Assembly (NCBI GenBank): GCA_021817345.1
Contig: JAKAVC010000085.1
Location: 1 to 39,847, forward strand
Reading direction: 5' to 3'
Length of the DNA: 39,847 nucleotides
Origin: Deltaproteobacteria bacterium
GTDB lineage: Bacteria; Desulfobacterota; Binatia; Binatales; Binataceae
Positions 10,159-17,952 of the stretch are shown one piece after another (position 1 is the first letter of the stretch; the number at the start of each line of letters is the position of its first letter). The notes under the pieces were generated by a model. That model was not told the origin of the DNA. It did no database searches and saw nothing but the letters and a program-made list of their open reading frames with translations. The translations under genes and the position numbers were made by a program.

Positions 10159-10722
10159 ATGAAGCGCAGGGGTGTGCATCATCTGGGCCTGGCGACACTC
10201 GATATTGATCGGACGATAGACTTCTACACCAGAAAGCTCGGCTTCGAGATCGGATGGTGCGACGTTATCGAGCTTCCCGAGGGCGGCAAGATAAAGCACG
10301 TTTTCTTCGATACCGGCGACGGAAGCTTCGTTGCGTTCATGTCGCCCGAGAAGGTGCCGGGAATACCCGAGGAATTTGCGACCGATATCAACAGCGCGCA
10401 GAACCTCCCGCCGGCGTTCTATCATTTCGCGTTCTGGGTCGACGATATCGATGAGCTGGAGGAAAAGCGCAAAGAACTGCTCGCCAGGGACGTCGATGTG
10501 ACGGCGGTGGTCGATCACGAATGGTGCCGTTCCATTTATCTGAAGGATCCGAACGGACTGCTGCTCGAATTCTGCGCCACGGTTCGCAAGTTCAACGACG
10601 AAGACAAGATCATGCGGCACCATGACCAGCCGGGTCCGATGACGCGCGATCCCAAAGACCTGGCCAAGGTGCGCGAGATCCTGTTCGGAGGCCCGCCTCC
10701 GAAGGCCAAGACCCCGGTGTGA
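10159..10722 (+). CDS. VOC-family (glyoxalase/extradiol dioxygenase-like) protein
   Basis: A 187-residue VOC protein. The opening GVHHLGLATLDIDRTIDFYTRKLGFEI gives a first metal ligand (His7 or His8). The second half has FYHFAFWVDDIDEL (His) and IYLKDPNGLLLEFC (Glu), the usual 2-His-1-Glu metal site, so this one looks catalytically competent, unlike the VOC protein at 1764. A ~45-residue C-terminal extension is rich in P and charged residues. RBS GGGAGGGAG precedes the ATG. Substrate cannot be told from sequence. A clear terminator follows at 10753. Confidence 0.85.
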   Translation: MKRRGVHHLGLATLDIDRTIDFYTRKLGFEIGWCDVIELPEGGKIKHVFFDTGDGSFVAFMSPEKVPGIPEEFATDINSAQNLPPAFYHFAFWVDDIDELEEKRKELLARDVDVTAVVDHEWCRSIYLKDPNGLLLEFCATVRKFNDEDKIMRHHDQPGPMTRDPKDLAKVREILFGGPPPKAKTPV

Positions 10723-10752
10723 CGGAAAATCGAAGCTGATTCGACGCGAACG

Positions 10753-10784
10753 AGGGCCGCTGGCCATGCGCCTGCGGCCCTTTT
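10753..10784 (+). terminator. Rho-independent terminator after the VOC gene
   Basis: Perfect 8-bp stem AGGGCCGC (10753-10760) / GCGGCCCT (10774-10781), loop of 13, running into TTTTCATT. It lies about 30 bases after the stop and before the nitroreductase start at 10846. Confidence 0.75.
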
Positions 10785-10845
10785 CATTGTGCGCGATCGT
10801 TCGATATTGCGTAACTCATTTTTTCGGCAAGAGGGGTTCCTCACG

Positions 10846-11532
10846 ATGGATGAAATCGGACTGTTCGAGGCAATCTATTCCGCGCGGGCGCTCAGGCGCT
10901 TCAAGCCCGACCCAGTTCCCGACGAAGCCATCACCAGGGTGCTCGACGCCGCTATTCGGGCGCCCTCGGGCAGCAATCAGCAGCACTGGCTGTTCGTGGT
11001 CGTCAAGGACGCGGAATTGCGGCGCAAGCTTTCCGCGATTTATCACAAGTCAAGCCAGCTCATGATGAAGTTCTATGCCAACCGTCCGCGGCCCGCGCAT
11101 ATGAGCGAGCAGGAGCAGAACCGGCTGCTCAAATCGGCGTCCTATCTTTTCGAAAACATGCACGAGGCGCCGATCCTGTTGCTCGCGTGCCTGAAACAGG
11201 AAGGCGCAAGCGCGCCACAAAACCTGCCGCCCGATCTCGCGGAGAAGATGCGCGGGCTTCAGCGGACCAGTGGCTCGAGCATCTATCCCGCCGTGCAGAA
11301 TATCATCCTGGCGTGCCGCGCGTTCGGGCTCAGTACCGTGCTGACGACGCTGCATCTGCTACACGAGGATGAAGTGAAGGCCGTGGTCGGCCTGCCGCCC
11401 GAGGTGCAGACCTACGCGCTGCTTCCCATCGGATATCCGCGCGACAAGTTCGGTCCGGTGAAGCGCAAACCGGTAAGCGAAGTTGCCTTCCTCGATAGGT
11501 ACGGAAATCCGTGGAAGGGAAAGGCCGAATGA
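10846..11532 (+). CDS. Nitroreductase-family FMN oxidoreductase
   Basis: A 228-residue protein of the nitroreductase fold. The N-terminal FMN phosphate-binding segment is YSARALRRFKPDPVPDEAI with RAPSGSNQQHWLFVVV. The central region has SIYPAVQNIILACRAFGLS, which packs on the flavin. The C-terminal LPIGYPRDKFGPVKRKPV is the usual end motif. These enzymes reduce nitroaromatics, quinones, flavins or enones with NAD(P)H. The substrate is not evident. The ATG at 10846 has AGAGGGG about 10 bases upstream; a longer frame to 10789 lacks an RBS and would overlap the terminator region. Confidence 0.9.
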   Translation: MDEIGLFEAIYSARALRRFKPDPVPDEAITRVLDAAIRAPSGSNQQHWLFVVVKDAELRRKLSAIYHKSSQLMMKFYANRPRPAHMSEQEQNRLLKSASYLFENMHEAPILLLACLKQEGASAPQNLPPDLAEKMRGLQRTSGSSIYPAVQNIILACRAFGLSTVLTTLHLLHEDEVKAVVGLPPEVQTYALLPIGYPRDKFGPVKRKPVSEVAFLDRYGNPWKGKAE

Positions 11533-11568
11533 CGCTTTGGCCTTGCGAGGAAGCATGAAAACAACCGT

Positions 11569-11596
11569 GGGGCGGCGCCCAATCCGGCGCTGCCCC
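11569..11596 (-). terminator. Shared hairpin terminator between convergent genes
   Basis: An 11-bp stem with one G-U pair (GGGGCGGCGCC 11569-11579 / GGCGCTGCCCC 11586-11596) and a 6-base loop lies between the nitroreductase (+) and hydrolase (-) stops. On the minus strand it is followed by a T-rich stretch (ACGGTTGTTTTC), so it best serves the hydrolase gene, though it may act both ways. Confidence 0.65.
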
Positions 11597-11622
11597 GCGG
11601 GAGACGAGGAACCGTCCTGAAA

Positions 11623-12348
11623 TCAACCGAGGTGCGCCTTGAAGAACGCGATTGTTTTTGTCCACGCCTCCCTGGCGTGCGTGGGATGGTAGGAAGGCCG
11701 CTCGTCGCACATGAAGCCGTGGTCCGCGTCGGCATAGAGCACGATCTCAGCCTGCTTGCCGGCCTGTTTCAGCGCGTCGCGGAACTTGTCGACCTCGGCG
11801 ATCGGGATAAACGCGTCCTTGCCGCCGAAGAAGGCGAGGATCGGCGCGCACAGCCCCTCGACGTATTCAATCGGCGCCTTGGCTCCTGGCTGGCGCGCCG
11901 ACACCATCCCGCCGCCATAGAACGGGACGCTCGCCTTGACCTCGGGATTGCGGCACGCGGTCAGAAACGAGATTCGGCCGCCCATGCAGAATCCCACCGT
12001 GCCGAAGCTCGGCTCGACTTCCTTGAGATTCTTGAGCGCACCGATGGCGGCGCTCATGTCGGCAACCACCTGATCGTCCTTGAGCGTGCCCATCAGGCGC
12101 AGCGCGCCCGGAAGGTCGTTGTAACCGACGACATTGTTGGGCTCGCGAAAATAAAGGTTCGGCGAAATGGCGACGAAGCCTTCGGCCGCGAAGCGGTCGG
12201 TGATGCTCTTGATATGCGAGTTGAGGCCGAACGCCTCCATCACGACGACCAGCCCGGGGTACGGGCCGCCGGTCGCCGGCCTGGCCAGATGGCACGGCAT
12301 CTTTTCGCTCCCGCTCTGCACCATTACCTGTTCGGAAACGACTTCCAT
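11623..12348 (-). CDS. Dienelactone hydrolase family protein
   Basis: A 241-residue alpha/beta hydrolase of the dienelactone hydrolase type. Catalytic triad: Cys121 in GFCMGGR, Asp178 in FFGGKDAFIP and His210 in DADHGF; Glu39 in MEAFGLN matches the charge-relay Glu of the family. Members open lactones such as carboxymethylenebutenolide in aromatic degradation, and many have unknown esters as substrates. No aromatic-degradation genes adjoin it. The ATG at 12348 is chosen for the strong upstream GAGGAGGT; an open frame extends 47 residues further but lacks family similarity. Confidence 0.9.
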   Translation of the reverse strand: MEVVSEQVMVQSGSEKMPCHLARPATGGPYPGLVVVMEAFGLNSHIKSITDRFAAEGFVAISPNLYFREPNNVVGYNDLPGALRLMGTLKDDQVVADMSAAIGALKNLKEVEPSFGTVGFCMGGRISFLTACRNPEVKASVPFYGGGMVSARQPGAKAPIEYVEGLCAPILAFFGGKDAFIPIAEVDKFRDALKQAGKQAEIVLYADADHGFMCDERPSYHPTHAREAWTKTIAFFKAHLG

Positions 12349-12443
12349 CGGGGCTTGACCTCCTCGATTGCGAACTTCTCCCCGAAGTGCGAATACGCCG
12401 GGGAAACGACGGTTGCGCGCCGGACGGCACGGTGATTTGCCAT
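12324..12443 (-). CDS. Possible 39-residue protein overlapping the hydrolase start
   Basis: An ATG at 12443 with GGGAGC about 9 bases upstream opens a 39-codon frame ending at 12324. It overlaps the hydrolase start by 25 bases in another frame. The third codon positions are strongly G/C, as in neighbouring genes, and the translation (ending KPRWKSFPNR) is not low-complexity. It could be a small coupled leader gene or chance. No family recognised. Confidence 0.25.
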   Translation of the reverse strand: MANHRAVRRATVVSPAYSHFGEKFAIEEVKPRWKSFPNR

Positions 12444-12607
12444 CTGCCAAAGCTCCCGAACCACCGGCGGCTCGCGATTCTTCTCGCATGAAACGCGCCC
12501 GCGCTCAAGCGCGAGCGTCAATGCTGACGCGCTCTCGATTTGGCGGCGGCTGCGCCGCTACTATAGCGCCTCATCGAAAGCCTCTTGCGGTTGTGAACTG
12601 AACTCCG

Positions 12608-13333
12608 ATGATACCGCTGCGTGACGATGCGGCTTCGCGCCGGCTGACTGCGGTCAACACGGCGCTGATCGTGGCGAACGTGGCGGTGTACGCCTACGAA
12701 GTCTCGCTTGGCCACGCGGTCGGAACGTTCATCGGTCGGTACGCGATGGTGCCGGAGCGGATGGCGCGCCTGTTGGGAGCCGCGGGCCACGCCGCGTACG
12801 CGACGGCGCGTCCGGCGCCGGCGATGATCACGCCGGTCACCTCGATGTTTCTCCACGGCGGAATCCTGCACATCGTGGGCAACATGCTCTATCTGTTCAT
12901 CTTCGGCGCGGCGGTCGAGGAGGCGATGGGTCACTGGAGATTCCTCGGCTTTTACTTCGCCTCGGGGATCGCGGCGGCGCTCGCGATGGCAGCGGTGATG
13001 CCGGATTCAAACGTTCCGGTTATCGGCGCGAGCGGAGCGATCGCGGGGGTGCTGGGGGCATACTTCATCCTGTTCCCGCGCGCGCGAGTGCTGACCTTGA
13101 TACCGCTCATCGTCGTGATCCAAATGATCGAAGTTCCCGTGGTGCTCTACCTGCTCGTCTGGTTCGCGCTGCAACTTTACTGGGGAGTTCATGAAGGCGG
13201 GCAATCGTCGATCGCCGGCGGAGTTGCATGGTGGGCGCACGTGGGCGGCTTCATGTTCGGAATCGCGCTCGGTCCCCTGCTGGCCCGCCAAAGCCCTGTC
13301 CCGCGGCGGCGCGCTCGCCGGGCCAGGGGATAA
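12608..13333 (+). CDS. Rhomboid-family intramembrane serine protease
   Basis: A 241-residue membrane protein with about six helices. Rhomboid hallmarks: HGGILHIVGNMLYLFIFG (helix 2), catalytic Ser142 in GASGAIAG (helix 4) and catalytic His211 in AHVGGFMFGIALG (helix 6). An Arg-rich cytosolic tail ends the protein (PRRRARRARG). Such proteases cut single-pass membrane proteins within or near the lipid. The substrate is unknown. It lies 385 bases before dnaB, with an AT-rich region between. Confidence 0.93.
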   Translation: MIPLRDDAASRRLTAVNTALIVANVAVYAYEVSLGHAVGTFIGRYAMVPERMARLLGAAGHAAYATARPAPAMITPVTSMFLHGGILHIVGNMLYLFIFGAAVEEAMGHWRFLGFYFASGIAAALAMAAVMPDSNVPVIGASGAIAGVLGAYFILFPRARVLTLIPLIVVIQMIEVPVVLYLLVWFALQLYWGVHEGGQSSIAGGVAWWAHVGGFMFGIALGPLLARQSPVPRRRARRARG

Positions 13334-13484
13334 GCTTGGCCCGAGGGCCGATTTCACAGATCAACTGGGACAAGGGTGAGGGCCGCTCCGCCTAAAGTGC
13401 TACTTCAGATTTTCTTAAGCCCCGAAGAGGCTGCGGACGGCGTGTTCAAGGCCGCTTTGAATTGCGCAAGAGAAAACAGTCGAA

Positions 13485-13523
13485 AATATCCACAGGCGCT
13501 TGTTTTTGAATTCTGTGGATATC
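13485..13523. repeat. Inverted pair of near-consensus DnaA boxes
   Basis: ATATCCACAG (13486-13495) and CTGTGGATAT (13513-13522) are perfect 10-base inverted arms with a 17-base AT-rich centre. Each arm contains an 8/9 DnaA box. Confidence 0.6.
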
Positions 13524-13588
13524 CAAAAATGTCCAAGAATTCGGCGAAAATCCCCATATTCCCGGTCGCTGGAGATTGTGTGTAAAAT

Positions 13589-13597
13589 TGTGGATAA
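13589..13597 (-). promoter_or_regulatory. Consensus DnaA box
   Basis: TTATCCACA on the minus strand, identical to the consensus DnaA binding site, 121 bases before the dnaB start codon. Confidence 0.65.
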
Positions 13598-13717
13598 GTT
13601 GCCACGATTCGACCCGCGTTGAACCGGCGTCTGAGGAGGAAATTTGACTTCCGATCTGGCGCGCGGCGCCTCGCTCGGGATAACGTCTCTTGCACCGGAT
13701 TTCAGGGAGGTTGTGCG

Positions 13718-15100
13718 GTGGCGGCAGGGACCGAGGAAATCCTCAGGCGCGTTCCCCCACAAAATATCGAGGCTGAGCAGTCCGTCCTTGGCGCGATTCT
13801 GCTCGATAACGAGGCTATCAACCACGCCCTTGAGGTTATCGGCGACGAGGACTTCTACCGCGAGGCCCATCGCGAAATTTTCCGCGCGATGGTCGAGTTG
13901 TCGGACCGTAACCAGCCGGTCGACGCGATAACTCTTACCGAGGCGCTCAAGACCAAGGGCGTGCTTGAGCAGGTCGGCGGCGTCAGCTATATCGCCGAGC
14001 TTGCGGACGCGGTGCCGACCGCGGCCAACGTCGCCTATTACGCGCGGATCGTCCGCGAGAAGGCAATCCTGAGGAGCCTCGCCAGCATCTCGACCTCGAT
14101 CGCGTCGAGCGCCTACGAGCAGCCCGCCAACGTCGACGAATTTCTCGACGAGGCGGAGCATCGCATCTTCGAGATCTCCGAGCGCCGGATCAAGCCGGCG
14201 TTCCACTCGATGGGTGAGTTGACGCGCGAATCGATCAAGCTGCTCGAGCGCCTGTACGAAAACCGCGAACTGGTGACCGGCGTGCCGACAGGCTTTACCG
14301 ACCTCGATACGATCACCGCCGGACTCCAGCCCTCCGACCTGATCGTGCTGGCCGCGCGTCCGAGCATGGGGAAAACCGCGCTTGCCTTGAACATCGCCGC
14401 ATACGCCGCGATGGAGGCCGAGCCGCGCCGCGGAGTCGCGTTCTTCTCGCTGGAAATGTCCAAGGAGCAACTCGTGCTCCGGCTGCTGTGCTCGGAGGCG
14501 CGCGTGGACAGCGCAAGGGCGCGCGCCGGTTATCTGCGGGGCGACGATTTTCCCAAGCTCGCGCAAGCCGCCGGGAAACTCTCCGAGGCGCCGATCTTCA
14601 TCGACGATTCATCGGACACCACCCCGATCACGCTCAAGGCCAAATGCCGGCGGCTCGCGCGCGAGCGCGGCAACAATCTCGGCCTGGTGATCGTCGACTA
14701 CCTGCAACTCATGAGATCGTCGCGCCCGGGCGAATCGCGCGAGAAGGAAATCGCCGAGATATCGCGCTCGCTCAAGGCCCTTGCCAAGGAACTCAAGGTT
14801 CCGGTGATTGCGCTCTCGCAGTTGAACCGCCAGGTCGAAACCCGGCCCGACCGCCGTCCGCTGCTCGCCGACATCCGCGAATCGGGCGCGATTGAGCAGG
14901 ACGCCGACGTCATCGGCTTCATCTATCGCGACGAGATGTACAAGGGTAAGGACAGCAAGGAGCCGGGCGTGGCCGAGGTGATTATCGCCAAGCAGCGAAA
15001 CGGCCCGACCGGCACCGTCAAGCTCACCTACCTGAGCCAGTACACGCGGTTCGAGAACTACGCGGCTGAAGACAGCGTCTACGGCGGCGCCGAGAATTAG
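13718..15100 (+). CDS. dnaB: Replicative DNA helicase DnaB
   Basis: DnaB, the hexameric 5'-3' helicase of the replisome; 460 residues. The N-terminal domain begins RRVPPQNIEAEQSVLGAILL, which matches the start of the family. The RecA-like domain has Walker A RPSMGKT (Lys219), GVAFFSLEMSKEQL, Walker B LVIVDYLQLM, and the C-terminal DLRESGAIEQDAD-type segment (here DIRESGAIEQDADVIGFIYR). No intein interrupts it. The GTG at 13718 is chosen for AGGGAGG seven bases upstream; the open frame back to TTG 13619 lacks an RBS and similarity. Upstream lie DnaA boxes, suggesting coordination with initiation. Confidence 0.96.
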   Translation: MAAGTEEILRRVPPQNIEAEQSVLGAILLDNEAINHALEVIGDEDFYREAHREIFRAMVELSDRNQPVDAITLTEALKTKGVLEQVGGVSYIAELADAVPTAANVAYYARIVREKAILRSLASISTSIASSAYEQPANVDEFLDEAEHRIFEISERRIKPAFHSMGELTRESIKLLERLYENRELVTGVPTGFTDLDTITAGLQPSDLIVLAARPSMGKTALALNIAAYAAMEAEPRRGVAFFSLEMSKEQLVLRLLCSEARVDSARARAGYLRGDDFPKLAQAAGKLSEAPIFIDDSSDTTPITLKAKCRRLARERGNNLGLVIVDYLQLMRSSRPGESREKEIAEISRSLKALAKELKVPVIALSQLNRQVETRPDRRPLLADIRESGAIEQDADVIGFIYRDEMYKGKDSKEPGVAEVIIAKQRNGPTGTVKLTYLSQYTRFENYAAEDSVYGGAEN

Positions 15101-15139
15101 CGCGCCGAGCCGGAGATTTCGCGTGTTTTTCGAAGCGGG

Positions 15140-16018
15140 TCAGGTCGCTTGCCGCTGAAATCCTCGTCGCGTGAGCGGGCGGAGCAAAAGCAGGATCGCA
15201 ATCGCCATCGCCCACGCCGCCGCGCCGCTGATTAGCGGTATCCGGCCCCATCCTTCGAGCCATCTCGGCAACGCCACGCCGGCCGAAGTGAGCTTTGGCC
15301 ACATCTTGGCTCCGACCACGAAGCCCGCATGAAGCCCCATCGAGAAATAGACCGTCCCGGTCAGCACGTACGCCTCGGCGAGCACGAGCCCGAGCAGGAA
15401 AAGCCCGAAGAAGGTCGGAAACGCGACCGTCGGATGGGAAAGCTGCGCGGCGCTTGCGGCCAGATTGTGAAAGCCGAGCCAGGGATGGAAGCCGGTTACA
15501 TAGTAATGGGCCGGCGCGCGCACCAGGTGGGCGAGCGAGTATATCGCGGAACTCAGCACCAGCGCCGCGGTTCTTTCGAAATCGCCGGTCATTCCGCCGA
15601 ACAGGATCGCGCGGAAAAATCCCTCCTCGATAATCGCGATCGCGATTGCCGAGAGAAAGTACTTTGGCAGTATCCGCCAGATTCGCGAGGCCGGCTCGCC
15701 GCTGTGCGCGCCCATCGCCAACGCCGCGGCGACCAGGATCGCCACGGTTGCGATTGCAATGAGAAAGCCGCGCGTCGAGCGCGCGTAATTGAGCCCGGGC
15801 CGCGCGTACGCGGTGCGAAGCAACCGCGCCAATCCGAGCTGGCGCGCCTGCATCAGGAGCGCGCCCAGCACCGTCACCATCACGACCCGGTCGAAGATGC
15901 GCGGAAACGGAAAACGAAATCCAATCGCCGCGACCGCCGCCGCGACGAACGGCGAGAGTATCGCCGCGGCCACAACCCCGGCGATCAGCGCGATTGTCAG
16001 TCTCAGAGTGAAAGACAT
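15140..16018 (-). CDS. CPBP-family intramembrane metalloprotease
   Basis: A 292-residue polytopic membrane protein with around eight hydrophobic segments. The CPBP (Abi/CAAX protease) motifs are present: EEGFFR (Glu131, Glu132, Arg136), YSLAH with His164, and HAGFVVGAK with His230. Bacterial members process membrane peptides or act in immunity to bacteriocins; the role here is unknown. The ATG at 16018 has a strong AGGAGGAG RBS. It converges on dnaB, separated by only 39 bases without a clear terminator. Confidence 0.88.
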   Translation of the reverse strand: MSFTLRLTIALIAGVVAAAILSPFVAAAVAAIGFRFPFPRIFDRVVMVTVLGALLMQARQLGLARLLRTAYARPGLNYARSTRGFLIAIATVAILVAAALAMGAHSGEPASRIWRILPKYFLSAIAIAIIEEGFFRAILFGGMTGDFERTAALVLSSAIYSLAHLVRAPAHYYVTGFHPWLGFHNLAASAAQLSHPTVAFPTFFGLFLLGLVLAEAYVLTGTVYFSMGLHAGFVVGAKMWPKLTSAGVALPRWLEGWGRIPLISGAAAWAMAIAILLLLRPLTRRGFQRQAT

Positions 16019-16139
16019 GCTCCTCCTGCTCAAGCGGCCCGCCGGCGCGCCAGCGATTGCGTCCGCGCCCGCCGTGCGGCGATTATAGGCGCAGACTTTA
16101 CCGGAAACTAAACGCATGGCGCGTTGAAGGAGCATCGCC

Positions 16140-16919
16140 GTGGAACTTGGGCTCAAGGATCGAATCGCGTTGGTCACCGGCGCGAGCAAAGGTATCGGAC
16201 GCGCGATCGCGCTCGAACTTGCGGGCGAAGGATGCCGGCTCGCAATCTGCGCGCGCGGGACCGAGGAGCTCGAGAAGGTGCGCGTCATGGCCGAAGCCAG
16301 GGGCGTCAGATGCCTCGCGCGGGGCGCCGACGTGACCAATCCGAAAGAGGTGAACGCTTTCGTTCACGACGTGGAGCGGACTTTCGGCGCGCTCGACATC
16401 CTGGTCAACAACGCGGGCGGAGCGCTTCCGGGCCGGTTCGAGCAGGTCAACGACGAGGGTCTCATCCATGACTACGAGGTGAAGGTGCTGAGCCAGGTGC
16501 GCTTCGTCCGCGCGACGCTTCATCTGCTGGCGAAGAGCCGGGCGCCGCGGGTAATCAATATCAATGCGATCCCGGGCCGGGTCGCGTTTGCGCAACTGTT
16601 CGCCACCACCGTCAATCGTGCCGCATGTCACGCGCTCAACAAAACCCTTGCGATTGAGCTTGCGCCGAAGGGAATTCTCGTCAACTCGGTCAATATCGGA
16701 TCGGTGGTGACGCCGCAGTGGGAGAATATCCGAAACCGCCTTGCGCCCGGGATGCCGATGGAGGAATTCACGGCAGAGCGCGCGCGCGGCATTCCGCTCG
16801 GACGGTTCGGAACTCCCGAAGAGGTGTCGGGCCTGGTCGCGTTTCTCGCCTCCGACCGTGCGTCGTATATCACGGGCGCGTCGATCGACGTGGGCGGCGG
16901 TGCCGGGATGCACGTTTAG
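16140..16919 (+). CDS. Short-chain dehydrogenase/reductase without the catalytic triad
   Basis: A 259-residue SDR. The dinucleotide site is intact: TGASKGIG (13-20), the ADVT acidic turn (63-66) and NNAG (90-93). The catalytic residues are not. Aligning on spacing (Ser, +13 Tyr, +17 Lys) puts Ala143, Thr156 and Arg160 at the positions of Ser, Tyr and Lys. The C-terminus (IPLGRFGTPEEVSGLVAFLASDRASYITGASIDVGGG) is typical. It may bind NAD(P) and a ligand without ordinary dehydrogenation, or use other residues. Start GTG 16140; divergent from the CPBP gene and convergent with another SDR. Confidence 0.88.
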   Translation: MELGLKDRIALVTGASKGIGRAIALELAGEGCRLAICARGTEELEKVRVMAEARGVRCLARGADVTNPKEVNAFVHDVERTFGALDILVNNAGGALPGRFEQVNDEGLIHDYEVKVLSQVRFVRATLHLLAKSRAPRVININAIPGRVAFAQLFATTVNRAACHALNKTLAIELAPKGILVNSVNIGSVVTPQWENIRNRLAPGMPMEEFTAERARGIPLGRFGTPEEVSGLVAFLASDRASYITGASIDVGGGAGMHV

Positions 16920-17073
16920 CGGCGTGTTGAGAGCCGCGCGGAGGAATTTTTCCGAATAGCCGCATTCGACAGCCCACACAAGAGCAGTCCTTTCCCGAGC
17001 CTCGCTCCCCTTTTGGGCGGGAGAGATGAGGGAAGGGTCTGGCTGTGATTTATCACCAAGCCTGCCGAGCGAT

Positions 17074-17811
17074 TCAGGCTGGGCGCGAGCGCAGGGGATT
17101 TCGTTGCGGCTCGACCGCGATTTCGACCGGGCATACATGCGGCGGCGATTTCACGACCTGCATTACGGCCGCGGCAACGTCCTCGGCCGAAAGCATCAGG
17201 GCGCGGTCGAGCCGCTTGTTAGGCGGAATCAGCGGGGTATCGACCAGCCCCGGAACTATCACTGACACCTTGATTTCGTGTTCGCGCAGTTCGGCGAACG
17301 AAGCGCGCGTGAACGCGACCAGTCCGGCCTTGGTCGCGGCGTAAACCGATTCGCCGGCGGAAGTCGTGCGCGCCGCTGCCGAGGCGATATTGACGATTGT
17401 GCCGCCGCCCTGATCAGCCATCCGCCCCGCCGCCATCCTGGCCAGCGCAATCGGCGCGCGCAGATTGACCGCGAGCATCCGGTCCTGGTCCGCGGGCGAA
17501 AGCCTATGAAGCGGAGTGCGCGGCGGCGCGAATCCGGCGTTGTTGACCAGCACGTCGATTCGCCCGAAGCACTCCATCGCGGCGTCAAACAGATTTTCCG
17601 GGCCATCGGGGTCCGCCAGATCGACCAGCACGATAAGCGAGCGCTTGGCGGGAAGCTCGCTCAGCTTTCTGGTCTGCTCGAGTTCGGCGCGGGTCCGCGC
17701 CGCGATACAGAGCGAATAGCCCTCGCGCGCAAGCGCCAGCGCGACCGCCCTGCCGATTCCGCGTCCCGCGCCGGTTACTATTGCAAGGCGATTTGCTTCC
17801 GGCGATGGCAA
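17074..17811 (-). CDS. Short-chain dehydrogenase/reductase, classical active site
   Basis: A 245-residue classical SDR. TGAGRGIG is at the N-terminus, NNAG mid-protein, and the triad is Ser in IVNIASAAA, then Tyr 13 residues on and Lys 17 on (VYAATKAGL). It therefore can reduce or oxidise a carbonyl/alcohol with NAD(P)(H); substrate unknown. Unlike its convergent neighbour at 16140 the triad is complete. The end (EIAVEPQRNPLRSRPA) suggests a soluble protein. Start is TTG at 17811, the only start in frame, without an obvious RBS. Confidence 0.9.
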   Translation of the reverse strand: MPSPEANRLAIVTGAGRGIGRAVALALAREGYSLCIAARTRAELEQTRKLSELPAKRSLIVLVDLADPDGPENLFDAAMECFGRIDVLVNNAGFAPPRTPLHRLSPADQDRMLAVNLRAPIALARMAAGRMADQGGGTIVNIASAAARTTSAGESVYAATKAGLVAFTRASFAELREHEIKVSVIVPGLVDTPLIPPNKRLDRALMLSAEDVAAAVMQVVKSPPHVCPVEIAVEPQRNPLRSRPA

Positions 17812-17952
17812 TATGGCGCTTCCTTCGTCTCCGTTTCGAGCGGTGCTTGCACCATCTCTGCGAGTTGCACAGACTCCTCATAATAATCCGTCCGGGAAGC
17901 ACGCGGCTACGGGCGGCGGGGCCTTGGAACGCCGCGACGTCGGGGGAACACG

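Larger units (their letters stand above)
13334..13717. promoter_or_regulatory. AT-rich dnaB upstream region with DnaA-box cluster
   Basis: This 384-base gap has no convincing gene. Between 13481 and 13600 GC falls to about 41% (hand count) in a ~60-65% GC setting. It holds one perfect DnaA box (TTATCCACA, minus strand, 13597-13589) and two 8/9 matches (ATATCCACA, 13486-13494 plus strand and 13522-13514 minus strand). A weaker 7/9 match lies at 13585-13577. The two 8/9 boxes form a 10-bp inverted repeat. This could be a DnaA-controlled dnaB promoter or part of a replication origin. Confidence 0.6.

Noticed and set aside
13644..13931. 95-codon frame with a strong SD overlapping dnaB
   Set aside because: It overlaps dnaB by over 200 bases in another frame, and its translation becomes Ser/Arg-rich. 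Not annotated as a gene, though the SD is listed as a finding.
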